A stretch of 64,000 nucleotides of DNA from Trichosporon coremiiforme. Its lineage: Eukaryota > Basidiomycota > Tremellomycetes > Trichosporonales > Trichosporonaceae. The translations under genes were made by a program, and so were the position numbers. The stretch lies in NCBI GenBank assembly GCA_039545355.1, contig BCJJ01000006.1, forward strand, positions 744,001-808,000. The letters are read 5' to 3'. The notes beneath the pieces were generated by a model. The model was not told the DNA's origin. It saw only the letters and a list, made by a program, of their open reading frames with translations, and did no database searches. Shown here one piece after another: positions 45,477-62,669 of the stretch. The first letter of the stretch is position 1. Each line of letters opens with the position of its first letter.

Positions 45477-48119
45477 TCGGTCAGAACTTGTAGCATCAGT
45501 ACGTGTCAAAGTTCAATGTTCGTCTTAACGGGTGTGTGATGGCGCTTGCCGGTGCGTCAGTAGGTTGCCTCTGCAGTGGGTCAGAGCATGACTGTCGCTT
45601 AAGAAGGCACCAGTGAGTTGTCACTGTTGGAGCATGCGTGCGACGTATCGCCAGTCATCACGACATGTCGACTGGCCAGGCCCCGGATGTCGGAGGGAGA
45701 AAGTTGCACCAGAATCCGGGTGTTACCAACCTTTCGTGAACCTTGGCCTGTGTTCTGGCCTGCGCGCGATCTTGCTCCCGAGTCGGGACGTCAAAGACAC
45801 GTTGCACTAGGTTGGACTCTACGTACGCCGGTCTGTCGGTTCAGAGTCTAGCGTCGAGCATCTGAGAGGGAGGTATATGTACTCCCAAACTCACCTCTCT
45901 CGTTCCTAACCCCTCTTCTGCCTCGACCAATGCCCACCAAGCCCAGGAGGAACACCCTTCGGACTATTGGGTTCAGTGGCTTGCGGATCACATGAAACGG
46001 GCGTCCTGCCGGATGGTCCTGCTCAGCTTTTGGTGAGCGGTAATGGGATTGCACGTGTCTGGTCCAGAACTTCAAGCCGAGCGGGAAGTCGCAGACGACA
46101 GCCCCAATCAGCACCAGTTGTGCAGAGCGTGCCAAATCCTACCCGACGATCCCGATCGTAACAGAATGCGTTTAACTGGGTCAGGAGAGTTTTCCCTGCG
46201 ACAGATGGTCAATTCGAGTGGCCAGTGCAGAGTGTACACGGGCGGTTTGCTGGAAGCAGTAGCCCTCCACACATGTGCGAGCCGAAGCGCAGCTGAGAGC
46301 TGTATGAAGCCGGCGGAGCATGCAGAAACGGTCGCTCTCGATCTCGGAACCCTCACATTCTGCTGCCCCAATATCCGACTCGCTTCCCAACCTCCGCTTC
46401 CTGTCGTCACTCACAGCCACTGACTGGGATTTGCCCGGTATTCACCCGGCGTTCATTTGCTGGAGAATGCCGCAACGCTATATCCTGGCCTGTTTCTGCT
46501 ATCCCGGGACACAACATGCCCGCAACCATGATGCTCCTGAGGGTTGCAACAAGGGATCAGGTGGAGTGCTTGGCGTCAGATCGTTGTCATCTGTTTCCGA
46601 GGGTCTGTCTAGTCTGCTAAGATGTCCAGCGTTCACTTTCAGTTCACGTCAGAGCTTGCTGTGTGACGTAACGGGGTGCTCGGCGCGTCAGTTCGTTGCT
46701 AGGCTGAAGTCTTCGAGAGGATTGGACGTTCAGCGTACGCCCGACAGGCCCACTGGCACAGCGTATGGGCTTGAGGGCAAAGCAGACGTGCGTGTGTGCC
46801 TGCGTTTAGTTGAGCATCATGACAACACCCACTACTCCGACGGTGTTGCCCACTGCGACTGACCTCCGAGTCGCCCAAGGGGATCAGGTTTCATGCCGCA
46901 ACGGCGACTGCCCGCTCGTCATACGTCAGGCTGCTGAATCGCTTCAAGCTCACCAGCTCATCCCATCACCCACTCCTCTTTGCGCAGCAGCTCGTTCACC
47001 CTCGTTGCTTGCTGTAGGACCCAGGGAGGAGATGAACCCACATTCTGGCGTTCACTTGACGCAAGTTACTCTCTGCTGCTCAACACGCTCAAGCTCAGCT
47101 TCATCTAGGGAAGGTACGCAGTGCCTTCTGCGTGCCTTCGTATATACTTCCGCCGCCGTTGTCGGTACGAATGCTTCAGCATTGAGGACACATCTCTGGT
47201 AAGAGCACAACAGGGTTCGTCACGCTTCCCCCCCCGGCCCTCGCCAGCTAGCTTCTAGCTCTGCGTCCGCTGTTGACTTTTTCTGGTTGGGCGCTCGCTT
47301 TTTTGTCGCTAAAGCTGGGCCCTCCTCTAACTCGTTCTCCCGACACTTCAAGATAGAACAACATGATGCAAGACCTCGTCTTCCCTCCTCGTATCAACAA
47401 CTCTCGTCAGCCTCCTGCCATCGCAGGAATGAACACCAGTGCAAGCAGCATATTACGGCGAGCAGGGTGAGCTCCGCGCGGCCCTCGGCAGTGTGTCGGC
47501 CACCACTGCGTCGAATATGATTTCACTGCTCAGGACAAAGCCGAGAGAGAGTATGTAATTCCACTCGAGCTCAGCATCGCGCTGCAGCTGCAGTGATACC
47601 CGCACCCTTGGCCAACCTTGGCCACGGGGCCTGGCTGACTACGGAGGATCGAGGATCATCAATCTAAGGGTCGGGACACAGGTGTCTAAGGGTCCGCGCC
47701 GTCATGCGCTCGACCAGCAGCGGAGTGTCTTGACGTTCGCTAGTGACGCACATGTGCACATTCCTGATCCTCTTCGAGTGGATACAAGCACCAAACCAGG
47801 GGACCCAGTTTGGGTTGGAGCTTGAGTGTATTGCATTGCATCAGGTTGAAAGCATGCAGGACAGAGAGCCCAGAGGGCCTTGCTTGGATGTCTTCCTCGG
47901 CAGGACGCTGCTGCTGAGCTCTCCCGCGCTGCCTTCCTCGCCCCCTTCACCCCAGATCCCAGCACTCCGACACGCCGTCTAGCGCAACGCCTATCCTCGC
48001 CCGTGCACCAGCATCGACACAGCTCAGCGCCGAGGCAGTGGGACCTGGACCCAGACCCTGCTCGATCAAGATCCTCTGGTTCTCCCCCACCACCGGTACT
48101 CCTTCCTCCCTCTCCACCG
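45477..48119. other. Intergenic region (about 2.6 kb)
   Basis: No convincing gene, RNA or mobile element; frames are short and overlap on both strands. Confidence 0.5.
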
Positions 48120-48300
48120 CCCCCGCTGCCCCCTCCCTTGTCGCTGCGTAGCTGCGATAGACTATCGCCGTGTTGTCCTTCTCTTCTCTTTTCTCTTCTC
48201 CATCATCTCTCACTCCCGACTCTCTTAAGTGACTATCTTCAGAGACTCTCCCCTGTCTCCTATCTCGTACCTACCTCACACAACACTCCTCGCAACCAAA
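48120..48300 (+). promoter_or_regulatory. CT-rich promoter/leader of the GPI-protein gene
   Basis: A strong pyrimidine tract, with repeated cttctctt at about 48178-48200, continues to the ATG at 48301 in 'accaaaatgaag'. CT-rich blocks before the start are typical of highly expressed fungal genes. Confidence 0.5.
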
Positions 48301-49430
48301 ATGAAGGCTGCTGTCCTCCTCGCGACCCTTCCCCTCCTCGCTGCGGCGACCGTGAGTATCCCCCGCACAGCGACAACTTTTTTGCGTCGTGCCATAGCTG
48401 ACAACCAGTACGAGCAGCCGCTCGAGAAGCGCCAGTCCGGCTGTCTCGCCCAGTGCACCGGCTCGATAGGCTGTGACGCCCTCTGGGGCTGTGTCTGGGA
48501 CAAGTGCCAGGTAAGTAGTGGTCGTTTGTGGCGATCGGCGGTGACTGCGGAATGTGAGCTGACCTCAACCAGGGCTCCGACTGGGATGACGCCGTGAAGC
48601 AGATCGGCCAGCGCTGCTCGCAGCAGGGCGGCGGTGGCGGCGACAACAACAACCAGGGCGGCGATAACAACCAGGGTGGTAGCGACGACAACAACAACCA
48701 GGGCGATGGCGACAACAACGGCCAGAACGGTCAGAACGGCCAGGACGGTCAGAACGGCCAGGGCGGCCAGGGTGGCCAGGGTGGCCAGGGCGGCGACGGC
48801 GGCCAGAATGGTGGCGACAACAACAACCAGGGCCAGCAGGGTAGCGACCAGAACCAGGGCCAGCAGGGCCAGCAGGGCCAGCAAGGTCAGGACACTAGCG
48901 GCGGTAACGGCGTCGGCATCGTCGGCGGCGGTACCACCGGCGGCGACAACAACGGTCAGCAGGGCCAGCAGGGTGGCCAGTCCGCCACTCCCTCTGGCTC
49001 CTCGGCCGGTGCTTCGCAGACTGGTGCTGATGCTGCCGGCCAGTCTGGCTCTCAGTCTGGCTCTCAGTCTGGCTCTCAGTCTGGCTCTCAGTCTGGCTCT
49101 CAGTCTGGCTCCCCGTCTGGCTCCCCGTCTGGCTCCCCGTCTGGCTCCCCGTCTGGCTCCCCGTCTGGCTCCCCGTCTGGCTCCCCGTCTGGCTCTCAGA
49201 CCGGTGCCGGCGCGGCTGCCACCTCCTCGAGTCAGTCTGGCGCTGGTGCCGGCCAGTCCTCGACCTCGTCTCAGGGCCGTGTCAACCAGCTCACCTCGCA
49301 GGCCGGCTCTGCCGGCTCTGCCGCCACGAGCGCGGCCGCCGGCGGCGGCGACGGAAGCTCGGCCGCGGCGCTCAAGATCTCTGGTGTCGTTGCCGCGATC
49401 GCTGGTGCCGCTGGCTTCCTCCTCGTCTAA
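48301..49430 (+). CDS. Secreted GPI-type cell-surface protein with Gly/Asn/Gln and Ser-Gly repeats
   Basis: Exons 48301-48351, 48409-48510 and 48573-49430 give 336 residues. Seen parts in order: signal peptide MKAAVLLATLPLLAAAT; a Kex2-like dibasic site LEKRQ; a short six-Cys region (SGCLAQCTGSIGCDALWGCV, WDKCQ, QRCSQ); a long GGDNNNQGG/GQQGQQG low-complexity region; a block of four-residue repeats SGSQ then SGSP (about 49045-49200); Ser/Thr-rich sequence; and a C-terminal hydrophobic stretch KISGVVAAIAGAAGFLLV, which ends the protein as GPI signals do. The Cys pattern is not a standard CFEM. It is likely a wall or membrane-anchored surface protein; no enzyme domain is seen. The CT-rich leader suggests strong expression. 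Confidence 0.85.
49039..49200 (+). repeat. 12-bp coding minisatellite (SGSQ/SGSP)
   Basis: About six copies of cagtctggctct are followed by about seven copies of ccgtctggctcc. Each block is nearly identical within itself, showing recent unit-by-unit expansion of two variants that differ by Gln or Pro. Confidence 0.9.
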
Positions 49431-49906
49431 GCGGCGAGCTGAGCTGTGCGAAAGCAACGAGAACTCAAAGCTAGTCCCGATCCAACCCCATATTAATACC
49501 TTCTCTTCCCCTCTTTTCTATCTAGACCAAAACATGCTTTTTAGTGGCCGCCCGCTGCCTAAGCACGGGCGTCAATACACGTACGTTGCCATATTATGAA
49601 TGAAGTGAATCAGCCGGTGTGCCTTCCCGTGTCGTGCGCTCGGCATGAGGCAAACATCACCGAGAATGACGATCAGGTACGTGCCGGCGTGCCGGTGCCG
49701 GTGACCGATGGTGACACCGGACAAAGGACGGGTTACGTTGCCTGCTGTCGTGATTCTCATGGTGTGCAGCAGCTTAGGCATAACGCTTCAGAGTGATAAA
49801 GTTGCTCCCAGCCGGATGCAGTGATACATGCTAAGTTGTTGTACAATAACTCCTATCGCTTCTCGCCAGTCCCCCATCTATCCCGTCCCTCGCCCAGAGT
49901 GACAGC
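49431..49906. other. Convergent 3' flanks of the GPI-protein gene and TFB1
   Basis: 476 bases between two stop codons. Nothing else recognised. Confidence 0.5.
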
Positions 49907-51841
49907 TCACTTGGCAGCAACCGGCGCCGGATTCCGCTTCGCGTCCCTCTCCAATGCTACTTTCACAGCACCAAGCGTCGGCGCGAGCACCGCCCGAATC
50001 CTCTCGGGATCGACACGTTCAATCTCGCCAACAGTCACGATCGCGTTAATCTTAGCCTCGGTGCCCTGGAGGTATTTCAGCATCTTAGCGGCCTTCTGCT
50101 GTCTCTGCTGCGGGGTCATGCCGCCCAGTGCGCCGGGGGGCGGGGGATGGATCGCGCCGTAGTACTGGCGCAGAAACTCCGTCGTCGCATTGTGCAAGAG
50201 ACGCATCTCTTCGATAATGCTCGCCGGCAGACGGGACAGGGGCTGGGACGCCGCGTTTGAGGCCAGGTACAGGTCGCGCACTGTGCGTGTCGCGATGGCC
50301 TGCGCGTCGCGCTGGAACGTGAATGCCGCTGCGGCTTCGGGGGACGGCTCAGAGTCCTGAGCAGGTTTCACGGGGTTGGGGAGGCAGACGGTGGCGAAGT
50401 CTGGTGACCAGGCTGAGACTTTCTCCGCTTCCTTCTCCACCAGGGCGCGCTTTTCTTCAAGGCTCGAACCCGGGAGGAAGACCGTAGACGCGGACACAGC
50501 GACATCGGGGCCGCGCACATCGAGCGCGATTGGAGCAGCGGGCTCCGCAGCGTTCAGTTCCTCGAGCTCAATCTGGGACACGATGTCCTCTGGCGCAGAG
50601 GAGCCGCCGGCCTTGAGCAGTTTTTCGCTGTGGTCGTTGAACCGTCTGATTAGCGGGAGGGACTCCCTCTGTTTGCCAGCTTGCATCGTGACGTCCCTGC
50701 GCAGCGTCGACTCGCCATGATCCTCCTCAGTTGCCGCGAGGTCCAGGAACGTCTCTACGCCGCCCGTGATTTCCTTCCTTGGTGCCAGTTCCCAGTCCGG
50801 ATCCTCCAGGTACGCGTCGAAGATGTCGTCCTTCTTTCCCGCGCTCCCGTCCAGCGCTGTCTTACGTGTCGATGCGCGGTGACGTTCCCAGAGCGTAGAC
50901 TCAAAATATCGTTTCCAGAACTCTGCCTCGGACAAAGGAGGAACATGCTTCGCATACGCGTCCTGCACGACGGGGAACTCCTCGAAGATCTCCCGCGTCA
51001 GCTCCTTCGTGATATTCAGCTTGAGCGGGCCGGATTCCGCCTTCTTGACGCCGACACCCGTGCCGCCCTTGAATGCGGGTTGCTGCTCGTTCAGCGCGAA
51101 GCGGTCGTCGAGAAGACGAGAACTGCGGCCGGGACGCTGGCTATGGGCGATCTCCTCCGCGCGCAAAAGGGCCTCGCGACCGCTCCAGAAATCGTCCTCG
51201 CTGATCTGCTTCCCGAGCACGAGAGCGCGGTGGAGCTCCTTCAGCGTCGGGTCGCGGCGGAGCACGCGCTGCCGAAGAATGTTCGTCCGCTTTCGCCTCG
51301 CGTCGTCCTCGTGCTTCCGCTTCCGCACCAGTCCAGACGGAGTGCCCGGCGTTCCCACCGGAGTGGAGACGGCCGGCGAAGCCGTGCCCGACCCCGAGCC
51401 CGCAGCTCCCAAGGGCTCAGCAGGCGTGCCCGCGGTCGGCGTCCCGGCCGCCGGCGTAACCGTAGCAGTGCTTGCAGCAGCGGACTCAGCCGTCTTGTTC
51501 GCCTGCACGAACGGAATCAGGAGGTCCTGCACCCTCTGCCTGTCTGCCTCCTTCTGCGGGCTCGTGAACTTGAATGTGAGCCCGCCCTTGGGCACCTCGT
51601 CCTTGAACAGGAGCTTGAGGGACGTGTTCGCCGCTCCGGCTTTCGAGGCCATCATTCCTTTTCCATCAGCGATCAAGTCGTTTCGAGCAGAACATCGGGA
51701 CGTACGGATCACGCGGTTCAGAGCCTGCTGCTGCCGGTCCATTTGCCCCGTGGTCGGGTTCCAGGCCAGCGTCGTCGATGTCAGCGTCAGCGTGCCCGCG
51801 ACGCGGTTGAAGGTAGCGTCGAACCTGTGCACTTCCGACAT
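49907..51841 (-). CDS. TFB1: TFIIH core subunit Tfb1/p62
   Basis: Scaffold subunit of the general transcription and nucleotide-excision-repair factor TFIIH. Exons 51841-51706 and 51657-49907, with a 48-nt intron, give 628 residues. The N-terminal PH-like domain starts MSEVHRFDATFNRVAGTLTL, and TSLKLLFKDEVPKGGLTFKF shows the p62/Tfb1 PH fold. An Ala/Thr/Pro/Gly-rich linker follows, then two BSD domains: one around TLKELHRALVLGKQISEDDFW, one around HVPPLSEAEFWKRYFESTLW. The C-terminal half is helical. The intron is a multiple of three without a stop, so both spliced and unspliced frames are open; splicing restores NRVI-RMMASKAG. The upstream in-frame ATG at 52015 would add an unlikely leader. 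It lies upstream of, and on the same strand as, the next minus gene's 3' end. Confidence 0.9.
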   Translation of the reverse strand: MSEVHRFDATFNRVAGTLTLTSTTLAWNPTTGQMDRQQQALNRVIRTSRCSARNDLIADGKGMMASKAGAANTSLKLLFKDEVPKGGLTFKFTSPQKEADRQRVQDLLIPFVQANKTAESAAASTATVTPAAGTPTAGTPAEPLGAAGSGSGTASPAVSTPVGTPGTPSGLVRKRKHEDDARRKRTNILRQRVLRRDPTLKELHRALVLGKQISEDDFWSGREALLRAEEIAHSQRPGRSSRLLDDRFALNEQQPAFKGGTGVGVKKAESGPLKLNITKELTREIFEEFPVVQDAYAKHVPPLSEAEFWKRYFESTLWERHRASTRKTALDGSAGKKDDIFDAYLEDPDWELAPRKEITGGVETFLDLAATEEDHGESTLRRDVTMQAGKQRESLPLIRRFNDHSEKLLKAGGSSAPEDIVSQIELEELNAAEPAAPIALDVRGPDVAVSASTVFLPGSSLEEKRALVEKEAEKVSAWSPDFATVCLPNPVKPAQDSEPSPEAAAAFTFQRDAQAIATRTVRDLYLASNAASQPLSRLPASIIEEMRLLHNATTEFLRQYYGAIHPPPPGALGGMTPQQRQQKAAKMLKYLQGTEAKINAIVTVGEIERVDPERIRAVLAPTLGAVKVALERDAKRNPAPVAAK

Positions 51842-52406
51842 CGCTGAGGCCGACGAAGACGAGAAAGCTTGGACTAACGCAGAGGAACAGCACAATAACA
51901 GCTCTTGAGATCTAGGCTGGGTGAGCGAGCCGTCGCTGGGACGGAAGCATTTTTCACGAGGCACACTCGACATGACGTGGGTGGCAAATAACCACTGTAA
52001 TCTTGTGGGTGTCAAAAATACATGAGGAGTATCACACTATTCCTATGCAAGGACTATGGCTGCGCGAAAGAACCCAGTGAACAAGACCTTGAGTTATGGG
52101 TTATCGTTGTGCTGTGCTGATACAGAGGTAGTCGTGAGCGACTCGTAGTTGGGATGTGAGGCTTCTCCGGAGAGCTGCTGTTGCTTTCTGCGTTGCATGA
52201 CGATGGATACAGTTACAGTCGGACAAGCTTGCTCTGGCTAGGAGCGAGAAGGCGACAGACACATGTTGGTTGTGTTGTGCGGATGTGTTGATGTGGAAAT
52301 GCAATAATGGTGTCTAAGTGACGGATGCGATAAATGAACTTGAAATATGCTGTGGTCGGTCGTTTTCTCGCTCGAAGAGAAACAACATTCGTTCGAGGAT
52401 CGACAA
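51842..52406. other. TFB1 promoter and PTP 3' flank
   Basis: 565 bases between two same-strand genes; no gene seen. Confidence 0.5.
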
Positions 52407-58980
<6,574 letters not shown>

Positions 58981-58986
58981 GCCTTA

Positions 58987-59145
58987 TGACGTCAAAGGCT
59001 CATGGGCTGGGTGACACACTGACGTCACACCGGGCGCTCACTGGCTTCGCCGAACCTTATGGGGCGCAGAGGCTGTGACGTCACGATCAAGGCTGGCAAG
59101 AGTGTTGACTCGTGTCACGTGAGTTTTAAACACGTGGACCACGTG
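58987..59145. promoter_or_regulatory. Cluster of three TGACGTCA and three CACGTG palindromes
   Basis: Perfect TGACGTCA (ATF/CREB-type bZIP site) occurs at 58987-58994, 59020-59027 and 59076-59083. Perfect CACGTG (bHLH-type site) occurs at 59116-59121, 59131-59136 and 59140-59145. Six palindromes in 159 bases is far above chance. The nearest start codons are 1.8 kb downstream (plus strand, Cys-rich protein) and 2.9 kb away on the minus side (PTP). It may be an enhancer-like element or the promoter of an unseen transcript. Confidence 0.6.
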
Positions 59146-60926
59146 AGATTGCCATAATTTACAAGTGTTCTTCGAGTCAGCCTCCCCTGCAATCTGATAA
59201 GATCTTGGGACAAATGGTTACGTAACTGTGCTCGGAAGCAAGCTACATAACCAGATTAGAGGAATGCACCGGCCTTGACGGCTGTCCCGATTTTGGGCGG
59301 GCATCGGGGCGATGGCCATTCCCGCCATGCCGCCCCGCAGGCTCGTTATACAGTTTTTTCAAGATGGTGTTGGGAACCGTCAACGATACAGGACTGCTGG
59401 TATTGTTGGTATGGAGTCGAGTTGGATGAGACTATGGAATTGCAACGATGAATGGAGCCGGGGCCGTGTCTATATCTGGCTCTCCGAATGGAGCGGCCCA
59501 TGCTCGCCAGGTGCTGCGGGACCGGAAGGTGGCAGCGAGCGCCGGAGACGGCGAACAACCAAAGGGTGGGTAGCAGATCCCGGTATTCTTAGCCTGCAAA
59601 CCTTAGACATGATACACGGCAGAACACAGCGGCCAACTGGCGTGGCCGCCGCTTGCCGCCTGCTCGCGCCCCTGCGACGCTGGCTCAAATGTATCATCTC
59701 ACCAAGTCCCCACCGACCCGTCGGGGAAGACGCCACCCATTCATCGCCATTCAGCGTCTCCCATACCCAGCAATAAGACCTTGTAATCGCGCCACATTCA
59801 TGATTCCTTCTGTTTAACGGATTGCGTGCTGCGTTCTGGCTGCGAGCGCAGTTTGTCGGCGCACGCTAGGTCAGCCTCCTCTGCCTGACGTTTCGAACTC
59901 TGCAAGTTTTCAGTATGCAGAACGCTGCATGTCGAAGCAGAGTGCGGCAGCGAAATCGGACCCGGAAACATTGAAGCCTTGGGTTTCATGCCTGGAGACA
60001 GGTTGGGTTGATCAGGTACAGTTTGGATTCCTGGGCGAGAAGCAGGGCTCCGGCTGAGAGAGTTTGGTCTACGGAAGATCCAGCTTTCTGGACTCATTCG
60101 GGTACATGCACATTCAGGCTGCGGCGTCTCCTCTGTGTGCCCCTGCCCCTCGATCCCAGCAGAGTACAAAGTATCCCCTACTCCGTTGCCTTTCGGAAGA
60201 CTCAAAGACGCAGACGGCAGACGGATTCGCAGCCCGCAAACCTGAGATGTCGCCTTCCCTGCGTCTCCCATTTCGCCCCTGGGCCGGTGGTGCTGGCCTC
60301 CTTCCCCTCTCGTCAGTGTCGCGAAACGTCGAAAACCTGACCGCACCAAGCCTGCTATGCCTATATGCCGTCGGGAGCGTGTGGCTTCGTACGCTCCGCA
60401 CTCCCCTTCCCGCAGAAGAAACTCTGCTTGTGCCGCTGCTACCGAAGATTTCAGACGTACGAGTGCCTGTAGGCTGCAGACAACCCCTGGCGCCTGAGGG
60501 CGCGAAGGCGAGGCATGCGTTTGACCCACTCCCGCTAAGTTGCTGGCTGCCGCTCCGCCGGCCTGCACGTCTCGGTGTCGCAGTCGTCGCAGCAAAGAAT
60601 GCATTCGCGTCCGGGTCTGCATTCCAGCATCTCACACTAACGCACTCACTGTCATTGATATCGGTGCTGCGGCGAACGCGACAGCCGGCCCTATCCCTCC
60701 GACAGACACCCCCGAGCTCCGATCATCCCACGCCTTTCGCGCCCGCCAGCCCATATCGAACGACCGCACCGCTGCAGCCTTAGATATCGATCAACGCTCG
60801 TGTTTGTGCGACTTTCTTGTCTCCTGCGCAACTTTCTACTCTCCTTTATCTCTCAATAACCCGTCACGGCCCCTCTGTCGACCGCTCAACTTTATCCGCC
60901 TCACCACTACCACCCTTCTCTTCGCC
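59146..60926. other. Intergenic region before the Cys-rich secreted protein gene
   Basis: No credible gene. The last 130 bases are pyrimidine-rich on the plus strand and probably hold the promoter and leader of the gene at 60927. Confidence 0.45.
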
Positions 60927-61703
60927 ATGCTCGTCTCTCTCCTTGTCGCGTCGTTATTGGCCGTCCCCACCTTCGCGATCACGACGAACGAGGGCTCTGT
61001 GTGTCTAGACTCGTGCGCCTCCTGGTCTACAACACTGGAACACTGCCGCAACACGTTCAGCGACAAGAGTGAGCTCGTCGCGCCTTTCCCTTAGCTGACC
61101 TCTAGACGCCCTGCAGAAGGATTACTTCTACTCTAACCAGTTTCTCGCCTGTCTGTGTACGGGGCAGAACCCGAACGGCAAGTACGGGAACACGACAATG
61201 AGCCAGTCGGCGAGCAACTGCGAATCGTGCTCGACGACGCCGGCGCTCATCAAGAAGGACCTCAGTGTGAGTGTTTTCGGCAGAGGGTGGGAATCACCGC
61301 AGCCACCCTTGTTTCAAGTCGGCTGGGGTGTGCGCTAGTCTGTGGCCCTGTTCTGCCGCCCTGCGCCTAGTCTATCTGTCTGCTTTCGACAATTCGGCGG
61401 GTGATGGCGAATGGTGCGGCGAGCCAGCTATTGGCCGTGGGATGCGTTCTTCTGCTGTGCACGTGTGCTATGCTGTGAATACGAGATCTAAAGGCTGACA
61501 ACCAGACGTTCATCAACCTCTGCGCCGTGCAGGCCCAGAACGGATCAGCAGCGAACGCGACGTTCTTCGCCCCTGTCAGCTACAAGACGGGCGACGACCA
61601 GGAGATCAAGGATTCGCTCGACAAGCACAGCGCCGCTCCCTCCCTTGGCTGGAATGGGGCGCTGCTCACCGCCGCTCTCGGGACAGCGTTTTCGGCCCTC
61701 TAA
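60927..61703 (+). CDS. Small Cys-rich secreted, probably GPI-anchored protein
   Basis: Exons 60927-61068, 61106-61266 and 61506-61703 give 166 residues. The signal peptide is MLVSLLVASLLAVPTFA. The mature part has eight cysteines in pairs and singles (VCLDSC, EHC, LACLC, NCESC, INLC) and possible N-glycosylation sites (GNTT, QNGS, ANAT). The last 17 residues (WNGALLTAALGTAFSAL) are hydrophobic with small residues before, as in a GPI signal. The Cys spacing does not fit CFEM or hydrophobin patterns I know. The intron-exon structure has good signals, including CTGACCTCTAG and CTGACAACCAG acceptors. Probably a surface or wall protein; function unknown. Confidence 0.75.
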
Positions 61704-62669
61704 GCTTATTCTCGATCGTCGTCACACTCTGCGCCCGGCCAGTCACATTCGTCCCCCCGCGCCGCACTGCGCGCACCTGGCACCTGTCACACTCGCACAC
61801 TGTCGCGAGTGAACGTCACCCCGCAGAACGGCTTGCGACATCCACACGACACCCTCACCTGTACAACCTGATGACATCGACGAAAGTACGACTCGCAATT
61901 CTGCCACGCCCTCGGTGCGCCGAATTACATTGCGACTCTCCTCGACACTGTCCTGCGCTCCCTTGTCCAAGCACATCTATCCAACGCCATACCTCTAATC
62001 CATAGACACAAACGAGCATTGTACATCCCGGCAGACACCACTCACTCATAGACACTTCTGCTGCAACATATCTCCATCCTCAAACGAGCTTCAAACAAGC
62101 CCCGTTGCCATGGCGACTGTGGCAGCTCCGTGCCAGCTAAAGCTGTCCCTCAGAACGCGTCTGAGGTGAAAGCCCAAATGCCGTCGGATCCGATCGGTGC
62201 ACGCGGCGCACATTCGATTGATCACCGCGCCGAGCCTGCGGCGGTCAACGGTGAAGATGAGTGGTCCCCCACGCCTTCCCCGCCATTGATGACGCGTGAG
62301 AGCAATTCTCTCGCTAGTAGCTGCATGAGGGATTCAGGACTAGGCCGATGCGGATACGCGAGTAGCCAAGCCTAAACAGACAGCAATGGCGCTCACACAT
62401 CAAAGTAAATGCAACCTTAACGCTGCACTGTGTTATTCCTTCGCTTGATTCAGAGATGCATAGCATGTAATCGTCGTTGGGTTTGTCAGTTGTTGCCCGG
62501 CTGGGCACGGCAAATGTCTCTTAGCAGTTTTGTTACGTAACAGTCTTTCCTGGGTGGCAAAGGTGGAGGCCGCGTGAGGTCCGCGTGCGGCCAAAATGTC
62601 GAGATTTCGAGGAAGACGAAGAAACCGACGTCTATCTCGGTCTTTCACAGCAACGACAACATACAAACA
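61704..62669. other. Intergenic region
   Basis: 966 bases between same-strand genes; short frames only. Nothing recognised. Confidence 0.5.

Noticed and set aside
48276..49457. 393-codon minus-strand frame rich in ARRGARRG repeats
   Set aside because: It is the reverse of the SGSQ/SGSP and GGDNNNQ repeat region of the GPI-type protein, which has a signal peptide, Kex2 site and GPI tail on the plus strand.
50681..51847. 388-codon plus-strand frame opposite TFB1
   Set aside because: TFB1 on the minus strand shows PH and BSD domains; this frame is Arg/Leu-rich shadow.
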